Below, one piece after another: positions 39,368 to 49,599 of a stretch of 64,000 nucleotides of DNA. Source of the DNA: Burkholderiaceae bacterium. Lineage in GTDB: Bacteria > Pseudomonadota > Gammaproteobacteria > Burkholderiales > Burkholderiaceae_E. The first letter of the stretch is position 1; every line of letters begins with the position of its first letter. The notes below the pieces were generated by a model, which made no database searches, had not been told where the DNA came from, and was given only the letters and a program-made list of their open reading frames with translations. The DNA lies in assembly GCA_023954135.1 (NCBI GenBank), contig JAMLIN010000003.1, forward strand, positions 124,001 to 188,000. The letters are read 5' to 3'. The position numbers and the translations under genes were made by a program.

Positions 39368-40459
39368 TCAGCTCTTCTGGAAGACGATGGTGGGAAACTT
39401 CGGACCAGCGCTGTCCTGGCTCTTCTCGCCGAGCCGCACCGCCATGCGCCGGGCGATCCGGCGGTAGGTTTCGGCGATCTCGCCGTCGGGCTCGGCCACC
39501 ACGGTCGGCCGGCCGCCGTCGGCCTGCTCCCGGATCCGGATGTCCAGCGGCAGCCCGCCGAGATAGTCGACCCCGTATTCGGCCGCCATCCGTTCGCCGC
39601 CGCCGGCGCCGAAGATGTGCTCGGCATGGCCGCAGTTCGAGCAGACGTGGATCGCCATGTTCTCGACGATGCCGAGGATCGGGATGCCGACCTTCTCGAA
39701 CATCTTCAGGCCCTTGCGCGCATCGAGCAGCGCGATGTCCTGGGGCGTCGTGACGATGATCGCGCCGGTCACCGGTATCTTCTGGGCAAGGGTCAGGTGG
39801 ATGTCGCCCGTTCCCGGAGGCATGTCGACGATCAGGTAGTCGAGGTCGCGCCAGTTCGTCTCGCGCAGCAGCTGCTCGAGCGCCTGGGTGACCATCGGGC
39901 CGCGCCAGACCATCGGGGTGTCGGGATCGATCAGGAAACCGATCGAGGATGCCTGGACACCATGGCCGACCATCGGCTCGAGGCTCTTGCCGTCGCGCGA
40001 CTCGGGCTTGCCCGAGATGCCCAGCATGGTCGGCTGCGAGGGACCATAGATGTCGGCATCGAGCACCCCGACGCTCGCGCCTTCGGCGGCCAGCGCGAGG
40101 GCGATGTTCACCGCGGTCGTGCTCTTGCCCACGCCGCCCTTGCCCGACGCGACGGCGATGATGTTGCGCACGTTCGGCAGGATGCGCATGCCGCGCTGGA
40201 CCCCGTGCGCCTCGATCTTCTGGTAGACGTTGGCCGCCACCCGACCTACGCCCGGCAGCGCCTGCACGGCGGCCGTGGCGGCGCGCCGGATCGGATCGAC
40301 CTGGCTCGCGGCGGGATAGCCGAGCACCACGTCGAACGAGACCAGCTCGCCTTCGACACGCACGTTGCGCACGGCCTCGGCGGCCACGAGATCCTTGTCC
40401 GTATTGGGGTCGACGACACCCGACAGTGCTTCGTTGACCTGCTCGACGGTAGGTGGCAT
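39368..40459 (-). CDS. apbC: Mrp/ApbC-family Fe-S cluster carrier ATPase
   Basis: 363 residues from ATG 40459. The N-terminal MIP18/DUF59 domain (~1-85) precedes a P-loop ATPase with deviant Walker A GKGGVGKST, and CSNCGHAEHIF supplies the CxxC that bridges a [4Fe-4S] cluster between two subunits. It loads Fe-S clusters onto apoproteins. Divergent from metG, an arrangement common in betaproteobacteria. Confidence 0.95.
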   Translation of the reverse strand: MPPTVEQVNEALSGVVDPNTDKDLVAAEAVRNVRVEGELVSFDVVLGYPAASQVDPIRRAATAAVQALPGVGRVAANVYQKIEAHGVQRGMRILPNVRNIIAVASGKGGVGKSTTAVNIALALAAEGASVGVLDADIYGPSQPTMLGISGKPESRDGKSLEPMVGHGVQASSIGFLIDPDTPMVWRGPMVTQALEQLLRETNWRDLDYLIVDMPPGTGDIHLTLAQKIPVTGAIIVTTPQDIALLDARKGLKMFEKVGIPILGIVENMAIHVCSNCGHAEHIFGAGGGERMAAEYGVDYLGGLPLDIRIREQADGGRPTVVAEPDGEIAETYRRIARRMAVRLGEKSQDSAGPKFPTIVFQKS

Positions 40460-40635
40460 CTCGGTGCTTTCTCCAGCTGGACGGCTTGGCACGGGGCTCG
40501 CGCAGGCCAAGTCTAATTGAATTGGCGGCCGATCGCCCGGTGACCCTAACCCCCTGATATGATTAAAGGTTTCGCGACCCTCCTGTAGCCGGGTCGCCTT
40601 CGCAGCCGACTGCGCATCTCCGAGAAGAACCCACG

Positions 40636-42762
40636 ATGGCCCGACCCCGCACCCTCTTCGTGACCACCGCGCTGCCCTATGCGAACGGGGCCTTCCATGT
40701 GGGCCACATCATGGAGTACATCCAGGCTGACATCTGGGTGCGGTTCCAGCGCATGCGGGGCAACACCGTCCATTTCGTGGGCGCCGACGATGCCCACGGC
40801 GCGCCGATCATGATCGCGGCCGAGAAGGCCGGCTGCACGCCGCAGGAATTCGTCGCCGGGATCGCGGGCAACCGCAAGACCTACTTCGACGGCTTCCACA
40901 TCGCCTTCGACCACTGGCACAGCACCGACTCGCCCGAGAACGTCGAGCTCTCGCAAGGTATCTACCTGGCGCTGAAGGGGGCCGGCCTGATCGATCGCCG
41001 CGAGATCGAGCAGTTCTACGACCCGGTCAAGGGCATGTTCCTGGCCGATCGCTACATCAAGGGCAAGTGCCCGAAATGCGGCGCGCCCGACCAGTACGGC
41101 GACTCCTGCGAGGTCTGCGGCGCCGTCTACGCCCCGACCGACCTGATCGAGCCCTTCTCGGCGCTGTCGGGCGCAACGCCCGAGCTGCGTCGCTCCGAGC
41201 ACTTCTTCTTCCGGCTGTCGGATCCGCGCTGCGTGGCCTTCCTGCGCGAATGGACCCGCAGCAACGGTCGTCATGGCGGGCCCCGGCTGCAGCCCGAGGT
41301 GCTCGCCAAGGCGCGCGAATGGCTCGGCGGCGAGGATCCGCAGGGCCGGCTCGCCGACTGGGACATCTCGCGCGACGCGCCCTACTTCGGCATCGAGATC
41401 CCGGGCGAGCCCGGCAAGTACTTCTACGTCTGGCTCGACGCGCCGATCGGCTACCTGGCCTCGCTCAAGGCCTACTGCGGCCGCGCCGACATCGATTTCG
41501 ATGCCCTGATGAACGACGACACGGTCGAGCAGGTGCACTTCATCGGCAAGGACATCATCTACTTCCACGTCCTGTTCTGGCCGGCGATGCTGCATTTCGC
41601 CGGACGCAAGACGCCCGACCAGGTGAACGTGCACGGCTTCATCACCGCGAGCGGCGAAAAGATGAGCAAGAGCCGCGGCACCGGGATCTCGCCGCTGCGC
41701 TACCTCGAGCTCGGCCTGAATCCCGACTGGCTGCGCTACTACATCGCCGCGAAGCTCAACAGTCACGTCGAGGACGTCGACTTCAATCCCGACGACTTCG
41801 TCGCCCGGGTCAACAGCGATCTCGTCGGCAAGCTGGTCAACATCGCGAGCCGGTGCAGCAATTTCCTGGTGCGACGCTTCGGGGGCCGCCTCGGCGAGCC
41901 GGACCCGCAGGCGATCGCCGGCTTCGCCGCCGCCTGGGCGGGGCCCGAAGCGGTGGCCCGCCTCTACGAGCAGCGCGACTACGGCAAGGCGATCCGCGAG
42001 ATCATGCAGTACGCCGATGCGATCAATCAGTACGTCGACACCGCCAGGCCCTGGGACGTCGCCAAGGATCCCGCCGCCGGCGAGGCGCTGCAACGGATCT
42101 GCTCGACGGCGATCAACGGCTTCCGCGACCTGGTCCTGTTGCTGGCGCCGGTCATGCCGGCGACGACCGGGCGCGCGCTCGAGCAGCTCTCGCTCACCCT
42201 GCCCGGCTGGTCCGCGATCGGTACGCCGTTGCCCGCCGGCCACGTCATCGGCCCCTACGCCCATCTCATGACCCGGATCGACGGCAAGGCGGTCGATCGC
42301 CTGCTCGGCATCGCCGAGGATGCGCCCGCGCCCGCCGCCGGCGGACAGGGTGGCGGCAAGGCAGCGGGATCCGATGCGGCGACCCGCAAGGACAAGGACA
42401 AGGCCGCCGTGCCGGGCGAAGGCTTCGTGGGCATCGAGGATTTCGCGAAGCTGGACCTGCGCATCGCCCGGATCGTCTCGGCCGCCCGGGTCGAAGGCTC
42501 GAAGAAGCTGCTCCAGCTTTCGCTCGACATCGGCGAGGAACGTCCGCGCCAGGTGTTCTCCGGCATCCAGTCCGCCTACGCGCCCGAGGACATCGTCGGG
42601 CGTCTGACGGTCATGATCGCCAATCTCGCCCCGCGCAAGATGAAGTTCGGCATCTCCGAGGGCATGGTCCTGTCCGCCGGCCATGAAGATCCGGAACGCG
42701 GCACGGGGATCTACCTGCTCTCGGCCGACAGCGGCGCCGAGCCGGGCATGCGGATCGGCTAG
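40636..42762 (+). CDS. metG: Methionyl-tRNA synthetase
   Basis: 708 residues. Class I synthetase with [15 protein letters not shown] (HIGH-type motif), the zinc knuckle [18 protein letters not shown] and KMSKSRG; the C-terminal ~105 residues are a Trbp111/EMAPII tRNA-binding domain ([22 protein letters not shown]). It charges initiator and elongator tRNA-Met. No T-box or riboswitch was seen in the 176 bases between it and apbC. Confidence 0.97.
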   Translation: MARPRTLFVTTALPYANGAFHVGHIMEYIQADIWVRFQRMRGNTVHFVGADDAHGAPIMIAAEKAGCTPQEFVAGIAGNRKTYFDGFHIAFDHWHSTDSPENVELSQGIYLALKGAGLIDRREIEQFYDPVKGMFLADRYIKGKCPKCGAPDQYGDSCEVCGAVYAPTDLIEPFSALSGATPELRRSEHFFFRLSDPRCVAFLREWTRSNGRHGGPRLQPEVLAKAREWLGGEDPQGRLADWDISRDAPYFGIEIPGEPGKYFYVWLDAPIGYLASLKAYCGRADIDFDALMNDDTVEQVHFIGKDIIYFHVLFWPAMLHFAGRKTPDQVNVHGFITASGEKMSKSRGTGISPLRYLELGLNPDWLRYYIAAKLNSHVEDVDFNPDDFVARVNSDLVGKLVNIASRCSNFLVRRFGGRLGEPDPQAIAGFAAAWAGPEAVARLYEQRDYGKAIREIMQYADAINQYVDTARPWDVAKDPAAGEALQRICSTAINGFRDLVLLLAPVMPATTGRALEQLSLTLPGWSAIGTPLPAGHVIGPYAHLMTRIDGKAVDRLLGIAEDAPAPAAGGQGGGKAAGSDAATRKDKDKAAVPGEGFVGIEDFAKLDLRIARIVSAARVEGSKKLLQLSLDIGEERPRQVFSGIQSAYAPEDIVGRLTVMIANLAPRKMKFGISEGMVLSAGHEDPERGTGIYLLSADSGAEPGMRIG

Positions 42763-42794
42763 AATCCCATGACGTCATAGGGGGCGACCCGGGA

Positions 42795-44528
42795 ATGTTC
42801 CGCCTGCGGTTTCGACCGGCACTGGTCGATGCCTTGAAAGCCTATCGCCGCGACGATCTCGTCGCGGATCTCTCGGCCGGAATCACGGTCGGCTTCGTGG
42901 CGCTTCCGCTGGCGATGGCCTTCGGGATCGCCAGCGGGGTGAAGCCCGAGCAGGGCCTCGTCACCGCCATCGTCGGCGGCATGCTGATCTCCCTGCTGGG
43001 CGGCTCGCGGGTGCAGATCGGCGGGCCGGCCGGCGCCTTCGTCGCCCTGCTCTACGCGATCGCGGCCCGCTACGGCATCGCGAACCTCCTGCTGGCGACG
43101 ATGATGGCCGGCATCCTGCTCTTCGCGATGGGCGCGCTGCGCCTGGGCAACCTGATCCGTTTCATCCCGGTCGCCGTGGTGGTGGGCTTCACCAACGGCA
43201 TCGCCGTCATCATCGCCCTGCAGCAGGTGCGCGACTTCCTCGGCCTGCAGGTCGAGACGATGCCCGCCAATTTCTTCTCGATGGTCAGCACCTTCGCCGG
43301 AGCGATCGACACGATCCACTGGCCGGCCATCGCCGTCGGCCTGGTGTCCCTGGCGCTGGTGGCGTTCTGGCCCAAGTCGGCCGCGCCGGGCAATGCGCCA
43401 TGGTCCCGGTGGCTGTCGCGCATGCCTGGCACGATCGCCGCCCTGGTGCTCGGCATCGCGGCGGTGGCGCTCTTCGACGTGCCGGTAGAGACCATCGGCA
43501 GCCGCTTCGGCTCGATCCCCCAGGGACTGCCGATGCCCGCCCTGCCGGAATTCGAATGGTCGAGCGCGCAGAATCTCGCCGGACCCGCCATCTCGATCGC
43601 GCTGCTGTGCGCCATCGAATCCCTGCTCTGCGCGCGGGTCGCCGACAAGATCACCGGGCAGCGCCATGACTCGAACCAGGAGCTGATGGGCCAGGGGGTG
43701 GCGAACTTCGTCGCGCCGCTCTTCGGGGGCATCGCCGCCACCGGAACGATCGCGCGCACCGTCACCAATGTGCGCACCGGCGGCAGGACGCCCATGGCGG
43801 GCGTGTTCCACGCCCTGACCCTGCTGCTGATCATGCTGGTCTTCGCGCCTTATGCCGGCGATGTGCCGATGGCCACGCTGGCCGCGATCCTGCTTCATGT
43901 CGCCTGGAACATGGGCGACTGGGCGGCCTTTCCGCGGCTGCGCAAGTTCTCGATGAACCACCGCGCGCTGATGCTCACGACCTTCGCGCTGACGGTGGTC
44001 TTCGACCTCACGGTCGCGGTCCAGGTCGGCCTGGTGCTGGCAAGCCTCTTCTTCATCTATCGCGTCTCGGCGCTGACCCGGATCGAGCGGATCGAGATCG
44101 ACCCGGAAATCGCGCAGCGCGGCGGCCAGACCATCAGGGCGTATCGCCTGTTCGGCTCGCTCTTCTTCGGCTCGGTCGGCAAGATCGACGCCCTGCAGAC
44201 CACCTCGCGCGACCCGGATCCCGGCGTGATGATCCTGGAGATGCACCAGGTGATCAATCTCGACACCAGCGGACTGGAGGCGCTCGAGGAACTTCACCAC
44301 TCCATCCGAAGCGGCAAGGGTCGGATCCTGATCGTGGCGCCGAACGAGCAGCCGCGTTCGCTGATGCAGCGCAGCGGCTTCTTCGACCAGCTCGGGCCCG
44401 ACAGCGTCTTCGCCAGCCTCGAGGAGGCGCTCGCCTCGATCCGGCGAAGCGCCGCCGACACCGGCGAGACGCCGGGCGGAAACGGCGCGCCCACCGTACC
44501 GGGACCCGGGCCGGCTACTGCGAGTTGA
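42795..44528 (+). CDS. SulP-family anion transporter with STAS domain
   Basis: 577 residues. About twelve TM segments with the SulP signature near the N-terminus (AGITVGFVALPLAMAFGIASG) and GGPAGAFV; the C-terminal ~110 residues are a STAS domain (VMILEMHQVINLDTSGLEAL). Bacterial members carry sulfate, bicarbonate or dicarboxylates; substrate is not readable here. Its last 14 bases overlap the 3' end of the convergent BamE-like gene. Confidence 0.92.
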   Translation: MFRLRFRPALVDALKAYRRDDLVADLSAGITVGFVALPLAMAFGIASGVKPEQGLVTAIVGGMLISLLGGSRVQIGGPAGAFVALLYAIAARYGIANLLLATMMAGILLFAMGALRLGNLIRFIPVAVVVGFTNGIAVIIALQQVRDFLGLQVETMPANFFSMVSTFAGAIDTIHWPAIAVGLVSLALVAFWPKSAAPGNAPWSRWLSRMPGTIAALVLGIAAVALFDVPVETIGSRFGSIPQGLPMPALPEFEWSSAQNLAGPAISIALLCAIESLLCARVADKITGQRHDSNQELMGQGVANFVAPLFGGIAATGTIARTVTNVRTGGRTPMAGVFHALTLLLIMLVFAPYAGDVPMATLAAILLHVAWNMGDWAAFPRLRKFSMNHRALMLTTFALTVVFDLTVAVQVGLVLASLFFIYRVSALTRIERIEIDPEIAQRGGQTIRAYRLFGSLFFGSVGKIDALQTTSRDPDPGVMILEMHQVINLDTSGLEALEELHHSIRSGKGRILIVAPNEQPRSLMQRSGFFDQLGPDSVFASLEEALASIRRSAADTGETPGGNGAPTVPGPGPATAS

Positions 44529-45009
44529 TCGACTCCGGGTCGGGGGTCCGGCTGACGTTGGCCAGGCGACCGGTCTCGTCGAAATGGGCGTTGAAATGCT
44601 CGAGCCGCCCGCCGTCGGCGCGGTATCTCCAGCTGAGAACCCGCCCTCCCCGGCGCCGGAATTCGGCCGACGAGGTCGGTCGGCCGAGCAGGCGACGCAC
44701 GTCGGCCATGCTCGCGCCCCGTTCGACCTGCCTGAAGCAGTCATCGACGAGCACGTTGCGCATGCCGCGGTACCGATCGTCGGGGCCGATCTCGACCATC
44801 CAGGTCTCGGTTCCGGCTGGGCCGCGCGGATACTCCCAGGTCCGGGCGCCGCCCCCGCCCTCGTGGACTTCCTCCGGCTCGCCCAGCAGGCGGCGGACCT
44901 CCGCCGCGGTCGACTCGCCAGGCCGCAGCGCGCCGCGGGCGAGATCCGGGGAAGGCCTCAGCCCCAGGCGGACGAGCCCCGCCGCGATCCAGCCGCCGAT
45001 CATGCCCAT
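44515..45009 (-). CDS. Protein with two BamE/SmpA-like repeats
   Basis: 164 residues from ATG 45009 (ATG 45003 also possible). A short hydrophobic N-terminus is followed by two similar units, each with the AEVRRLLGEP / ADVRRLLGRP motif and a terminal WxY beta strand, the pattern of BamE/SmpA outer-membrane lipoproteins. No lipobox cysteine is present, so it is not BamE itself. It is probably periplasmic or membrane-anchored; function unknown. It overlaps the SulP gene tail to tail. Confidence 0.75.
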   Translation of the reverse strand: MGMIGGWIAAGLVRLGLRPSPDLARGALRPGESTAAEVRRLLGEPEEVHEGGGGARTWEYPRGPAGTETWMVEIGPDDRYRGMRNVLVDDCFRQVERGASMADVRRLLGRPTSSAEFRRRGGRVLSWRYRADGGRLEHFNAHFDETGRLANVSRTPDPESINSQ

Positions 45010-45063
45010 TGCCGCGCTCCGTTCCCGTTTCGATAGAATATGCGGGACCACCCACAGGCGATC

Positions 45064-45255
45064 ATGTACGAATCCGACATCACCAGGTTCCTGCGCGAGC
45101 TCAAGGAAGAGCGCCCCCACCTCGAAGCCGAGCAGCAGCGCGGTCGCGCCATCTGGTGGGACCATCCGCAGGATCTCGAGACCCAGAAGCGCAATCGCGA
45201 ATCGCGCCTGCGCCAGCCGTCCTACGTCTTCTACCAGATCAATCCGGACCGGTGA
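45064..45255 (+). CDS. Small DUF3460 protein
   Basis: 63 residues, MYESDITRFLRELKEERPH... with IWWDHPQDLE and a C-terminal SYVFYQ. This is the DUF3460 family, restricted to Burkholderiales and nearby groups, which supports the taxonomic call. Its stop overlaps the scpA GTG start (GTGA), so the two are translationally coupled. Function unknown. Confidence 0.9.
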   Translation: MYESDITRFLRELKEERPHLEAEQQRGRAIWWDHPQDLETQKRNRESRLRQPSYVFYQINPDR

Positions 45256-46121
45256 ATAGCGCCGAGCGCGTCGACGCCACTGCGCCGACCGAGGACGAGG
45301 CCGGTGCCGCGCCGGTCGCGATGCCGGGCGAGCAGCTCGAGCTCAAGGTCTTCGCCCGGCTCTACGGAGAACCGGTCGTCCAGCTGCCGCAGGATCTCTA
45401 CATCCCGCCCGATGCGCTGGAGATCTTCCTCGACTCCTTCGAGGGACCGCTAGACCTGCTGCTCTACCTGATCCGCAAGCAGAACTTCAACGTCCTCGAC
45501 ATCCCGATGGCCGAGGTCACCCGCCAGTACCTCGCCTACATCGAGGAGATCCGCCAGAGCAACCTCGAGCTCGCGGCGGAATATCTTCTCATGGCGGCCC
45601 TGCTGATCGACATCAAGTCGCGCATGCTGCTGCCCGTGCGCAAGGCCGACACCGGCGAGGAAGCGGAAGATCCGCGCGCCGAGCTGGCGCGGCGCCTGCT
45701 CGAGTACGAGCGGATCAAGTACGGGGCCCAGATGCTCGATGCCATGCCGGTGGTGGGCCGGGATTTCCTCGCGGTCCAGGCGCACATCGAGCACGCCATC
45801 GAAGCCAGCCTGCCCGGCGTCGACCCGGACGACCTGCGCAGCGCCTGGGCCGACATCCTCAAGCGCGCCCGGCTCGTCCAGCACCACCGGATCACGCGCG
45901 AGCAGCTCTCGGTGCGCGAGCACATGACGATCGTGCTGCGCCGGCTCCAGGACCGGCGCTTCGCCGAGTTCCAGGAGCTGTTCGACACGAGCCAGGGAAT
46001 GGCGGTGCTCATCGTCACCTTCATCGCATTGCTCGAGCTCGCCCGCGAATCGCTCGTCGAAGTGACCCAGGCCGAAGCGTTCGCGCCGATCTACGTGCGC
46101 CTCGCCTACCAGCCGAGCTAG
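45252..46121 (+). CDS. scpA: Segregation and condensation protein A
   Basis: 289 residues from GTG 45252. The kleisin of the SMC-ScpAB condensin: LDSFEGPLDLLLYLIRKQNFNVLDIP is the conserved N-terminal part that contacts SMC, and the winged-helix C-terminus ends ...EAFAPIYVRLAYQPS. The ~70-residue N-terminal extension before this is common in betaproteobacterial ScpA. scpB is not adjacent. Confidence 0.93.
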   Translation: MNSAERVDATAPTEDEAGAAPVAMPGEQLELKVFARLYGEPVVQLPQDLYIPPDALEIFLDSFEGPLDLLLYLIRKQNFNVLDIPMAEVTRQYLAYIEEIRQSNLELAAEYLLMAALLIDIKSRMLLPVRKADTGEEAEDPRAELARRLLEYERIKYGAQMLDAMPVVGRDFLAVQAHIEHAIEASLPGVDPDDLRSAWADILKRARLVQHHRITREQLSVREHMTIVLRRLQDRRFAEFQELFDTSQGMAVLIVTFIALLELARESLVEVTQAEAFAPIYVRLAYQPS

Positions 46122-46144
46122 CGGCGCGCCACGCCGGGCGGAGC

Positions 46145-47170
46145 ATGGCAGTGCAGCCGACCATCGAATCCGATGTCCCGCTGGCCGGGTTCAACAGCTT
46201 TGGCGTCGCCGCCGTGGCCGGACAGCTCGCAACGCTGGGCGACGAGCGGGAGATCCCCGCCCTTCTCGACTGGTGCCGCTCTGACCACCCGGCCCATGTC
46301 CTGGGAGCCGGCTGCAATACCCTGCTCGCGACCGGACGCGTCGAGCGGATCCTGCGCGTCGCCCTCGCCGGCCGGCGCATCGTGGCCGGGGACGGCGAGC
46401 GGGTGCTGGTCGAGGCGGCCGCGGGCGAGGACTGGCCGGCCCTGGTCGAGTGGACGCTGGCGCAGGGGCTGTGCGGGCTGGAGAACCTGTCGCTGATCCC
46501 GGGCAGCGTCGGCGCAGCGCCGATCCAGAACATCGGCGCCTACGGCGTCGAGCTCGCCGAACGCTTCGATTCCCTCGAGGCGGTGAGGCTCGACACCGGC
46601 GAGCGCCGGCGCTTCTCGCGCGCGGACTGCCGCTTCGGCTATCGCGACAGCGTGTTCAAGTCCCCCGATCACCGCGGCTGGCTGATCCTGTCGCTGCGCC
46701 TTGCCCTGTCGCGCCGCTTCGAGGCGAGGCTCGACTACGGCGACATCCGCCGGATGCTCGCCGATACCGGCGAGCCGCCCACCGCACGGGCGGTCGCCGA
46801 CGCGGTCATCGCCCTGCGCCGCGCCCGCCTGCCCGACCCGGCCATCCTCGGCAACGCCGGCAGCTTCTTCAAGAATCCGATCGTCGACGGCGCGACCCGC
46901 GAGCGCTTGCGCGAACGGCATCCGGATCTGCCCACGTGGCCCGCGGGCGAGGGACGGGTCAAGCTGCCGGCAGCCTGGCTGATCGAGCGGGCAGGCTGGA
47001 AGGGACATCGCGATGGCGACGCCGGCGTCCATGATAGGCATGCGCTGGTGCTCGTCAACCATGGGCATGCAAGCGGAACCGAGCTGCTGGCGCTGGCCAA
47101 CCGTATCCGGGAATCGGTGCTCGAGCGCTTCGGCGTGCGACTCGAGCCGGAGCCGGTCATCCTGCGCTAG
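46145..47170 (+). CDS. murB: UDP-N-acetylenolpyruvoylglucosamine reductase
   Basis: 341 residues, type I MurB. It reduces enolpyruvyl-UDP-GlcNAc with NADPH to UDP-MurNAc in peptidoglycan synthesis. FNSFGVAA at the start, VLGAGCNTLL and IPGSVGAAPIQNIGAYG bind FAD, and NAGSFFKNP contains the catalytic serine. Its stop overlaps the 3' end of the convergent yaaA by 4 bases. Confidence 0.95.
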   Translation: MAVQPTIESDVPLAGFNSFGVAAVAGQLATLGDEREIPALLDWCRSDHPAHVLGAGCNTLLATGRVERILRVALAGRRIVAGDGERVLVEAAAGEDWPALVEWTLAQGLCGLENLSLIPGSVGAAPIQNIGAYGVELAERFDSLEAVRLDTGERRRFSRADCRFGYRDSVFKSPDHRGWLILSLRLALSRRFEARLDYGDIRRMLADTGEPPTARAVADAVIALRRARLPDPAILGNAGSFFKNPIVDGATRERLRERHPDLPTWPAGEGRVKLPAAWLIERAGWKGHRDGDAGVHDRHALVLVNHGHASGTELLALANRIRESVLERFGVRLEPEPVILR

Positions 47171-47934
47171 CGACGCCGGAACACCCAGCGCCGGTCGTCG
47201 GATGCGGCCGGCTCGAACGCATAGCCGTCGTGGTCGAAGTCCTTGAGGCCTTGCGCATCGTCGAGCCGTCGGTCGATCGCGAACCGGGTCATCGAGCCGC
47301 GGGCCCGCTTGGCGTCGAAGGAGATCACTTTCCACTTGCCGCCGTGCCACTGCTCGAAGACCGGCTGCACGATCGGCGCGCGCCAGCCGGCAAGATCGAC
47401 GCTGCGGAAGTATTCCTGCGAGGCCAGGTTGACCAGCGCCTTCGCGCCGGCGTCGGCCATCGCCCGGCGCAGCGCCTTCGCGATGCGCTGGCCCCAGAAG
47501 CTGTAGAGGTCGGGACCCCGCTCGTTGGGCAGGCGGGTACCCATCTCGAGCCGGTAGGCCTGGATCAGGTCCAGCGGACGCAGCACCCCGTAGAGGCCCG
47601 ATAGAATCCGCACATGGTCCTGGGCCCAGTCGAGGCCGGCATCGTCGAGCGAATCCGCCTGCAGCCCGTCGTAGACGTCGCCGGCGAAGGCGAGCACGGC
47701 GGGCTTCGCATTGGCGGGCGTGAACGGCGTCTTCCATTCCTGGTAGCGGGCGGCGTTGAGGCTGGCGAGCGAGTCGCTGATGCCCATCAGCCCGGCCAGG
47801 TCGGCGGGCGTCAAGCCGCGCAGCTGCCTGACCAGGCGCCGCGACTCGGCGATCATCGCCGGCCGTCCATCCGCCTCGCGTGTGGAAGGGCTTTCGAAGT
47901 CCAGGCGCTTGGCCGGGGAAAGAACGATCAGCAT
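47167..47934 (-). CDS. yaaA: YaaA-family peroxide-stress/DNA-binding protein
   Basis: 255 residues from ATG 47934. MLIVLSPAKRLDFE, FAGDVYDGL, RILSGLYGVLRPLD and NLASQEYF are the family motifs. YaaA lowers intracellular iron under peroxide stress in Escherichia coli and has a DNA-binding fold. Divergent from the PIN gene with only 39 bases between the starts. Confidence 0.95.
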   Translation of the reverse strand: MLIVLSPAKRLDFESPSTREADGRPAMIAESRRLVRQLRGLTPADLAGLMGISDSLASLNAARYQEWKTPFTPANAKPAVLAFAGDVYDGLQADSLDDAGLDWAQDHVRILSGLYGVLRPLDLIQAYRLEMGTRLPNERGPDLYSFWGQRIAKALRRAMADAGAKALVNLASQEYFRSVDLAGWRAPIVQPVFEQWHGGKWKVISFDAKRARGSMTRFAIDRRLDDAQGLKDFDHDGYAFEPAASDDRRWVFRRR

Positions 47935-47973
47935 CGGTAGTGGGAGGACGTCGGGCGAAGCCGCGATGATGGC

Positions 47974-48393
47974 ATGGAAGCGATTCTGGATACCAATGTC
48001 TGGCTGGCCTGGCTCGTCTACGACGACCCCGTGACGCGCCGCCTCGGCGAGGCGGTCGAGGCCGGCGAAGTCGTCCTGCCGGCGCTGCCGCGCATCCGGG
48101 ACGAGTTGGAGCGGGTCCTCGCCTATCCGCGCCTGCGCCTCGAGCCGGCGCAGCGAGACGATGCCCTGCGCCGCTTCGACCGCCATGCGCGGATGGGCCC
48201 GCCGGTTCCGGCCGCGGACCTGACCTGCCGGGACCCCGACGACCAGGTGTTCCTCGATCTCGCCCTGCACCGGGGCGTCGGCTGGCTGCTCAGCCGCGAC
48301 CGCCAGCTCCTGGCGCTGCGACGGCGCGCGCTCGCCCGCGGCCTGCGGATCTCGCGCCCCGAGGACAAGGCATGGCAGGCCGCGATCCTATAA
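47974..48393 (+). CDS. PIN-domain ribonuclease-type protein (possible orphan toxin)
   Basis: 139 residues, PIN fold of the putative-toxin family. The acidic active site is intact: ILDTNVW, RDELERVL, CRDPDDQVF and LLSRDRQ. Such proteins are usually encoded with a small antitoxin, but none is found upstream (39 bases to yaaA) or downstream (aminotransferase). It may be a stand-alone nuclease or have lost its partner. Confidence 0.85.
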   Translation: MEAILDTNVWLAWLVYDDPVTRRLGEAVEAGEVVLPALPRIRDELERVLAYPRLRLEPAQRDDALRRFDRHARMGPPVPAADLTCRDPDDQVFLDLALHRGVGWLLSRDRQLLALRRRALARGLRISRPEDKAWQAAIL

Positions 48394-48427
48394 TCGGCGC
48401 TTTCGCTGCGCGGCGGCGCATCCCGTC

Positions 48428-49594
48428 ATGGCAGGCAAGGCAATGAAGATCGAAAGCAAGCTTCCCTCGGTCGGCACGACCATCTTCACGGTGATGTCGG
48501 CGCTCGCCGAAGCGCATGGTGCGATCAATCTCGGCCAGGGCTTCCCCGACTTCGACTGCGACCGCAGGCTCGTCGATGCCGTCACCGAGGCGATGACCGC
48601 CGGCCACAACCAGTACCCCCCGATGGCCGGTGTCGCAGCACTGCGCGAGGCGATCGCCCGCAAGATCCATGCGATCCACACCGTGTCCTACGATCCGGCG
48701 ACCGAGGTCACCGTGACCGCCGGGGCCACCCAGGCCCTGTTGACCGCCCTGCTCGCGGTCGTCCGCGCCGGCGACGAGGTCATCGTGATCGAGCCGGTCT
48801 ACGACAGCTACATACCGGGCATAGAGCTGGCCGGGGGCCGCGCGGTGACGGTGCCGATGACGGCGGACTACCGGATCGACTGGGACCGGGTCGAGGCGGC
48901 CGCCAGTCCTGCCACCCGCGCCATCATGATCAACTCGCCGCACAACCCGACCGGTACGGTGATCGACGCCGCCGACGTCGAGCGGCTCGCCGCCCTGGCC
49001 GAGCGCCACGACCTCGTCGTGATCTCCGACGAGGTGTACGAGCACATGGTGTTCGACGGTGTCGCGCACCGGTCGCTTGCCGCTCATCCGGCGCTGCGCG
49101 AGCGCAGCTTCGTGATCTCGTCCTTCGGGAAGACCTTCCATGTCACCGGGTGGAAGGTCGGCTACTGCGTGGCTCCGGCCGCGTTGATGACGGAGTTCCG
49201 CAAGGTCCACCAGTTCAACGTGTTCACCGTCAACACGCCGATGCAGGTGGGGCTGGCGAGCTATCTCGAGGATCCCGGGCCCTACCTCGGCCTGGCGGAC
49301 TTCTACCAGGCCAGGCGCGACCGCTTCCTCGCCGGCCTGGCCGCCACGGCGCTGCGGGCCCGCCCCTGCGAGGGGACCTATTTCGTGGTCTGCGACTATT
49401 CGGCGATCAGCGATCTCGGCGACGCCGACTTCTGCCGCTGGCTGACGGAGACCATCGGGGTCGCGGCAGTGCCGGTATCGGCATTCCGCAGCGATAGCCG
49501 TGACGAGCGCCGCATCAGGTTCTGCTTCGCCAAGCGCGAGGAAACGCTCGATGCCGCCTTGGCCCGCCTGGCTCGCCTCGGCGATACGGGCTGA
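48428..49594 (+). CDS. Class I/II PLP aminotransferase (YbdL/methionine aminotransferase-like)
   Basis: 388 residues, fold type I. INLGQGFPDFD, NSPHNPTG, SDEVYEHM and the PLP lysine in SSFGKTFHVTGWK, with RIRFCFAK near the end. The QGFPDFD start and GKTFHVTGWK are typical of YbdL and kynurenine aminotransferase relatives, which act on methionine, aromatic or kynurenine substrates. The closest EAL gene converges on it 5 bases away. Confidence 0.9.
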   Translation: MAGKAMKIESKLPSVGTTIFTVMSALAEAHGAINLGQGFPDFDCDRRLVDAVTEAMTAGHNQYPPMAGVAALREAIARKIHAIHTVSYDPATEVTVTAGATQALLTALLAVVRAGDEVIVIEPVYDSYIPGIELAGGRAVTVPMTADYRIDWDRVEAAASPATRAIMINSPHNPTGTVIDAADVERLAALAERHDLVVISDEVYEHMVFDGVAHRSLAAHPALRERSFVISSFGKTFHVTGWKVGYCVAPAALMTEFRKVHQFNVFTVNTPMQVGLASYLEDPGPYLGLADFYQARRDRFLAGLAATALRARPCEGTYFVVCDYSAISDLGDADFCRWLTETIGVAAVPVSAFRSDSRDERRIRFCFAKREETLDAALARLARLGDTG

Positions 49595-49599
49595 AAGGC

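Noticed and set aside
40460-40635. Methionine riboswitch or T-box before metG
   Set aside because: No conserved riboswitch core or T-box sequence could be recognised in the short divergent region.
40546-42684. 712-codon open frame antisense to metG
   Set aside because: metG is certain; the antisense product is Asp/Gly/Arg-rich without domains.
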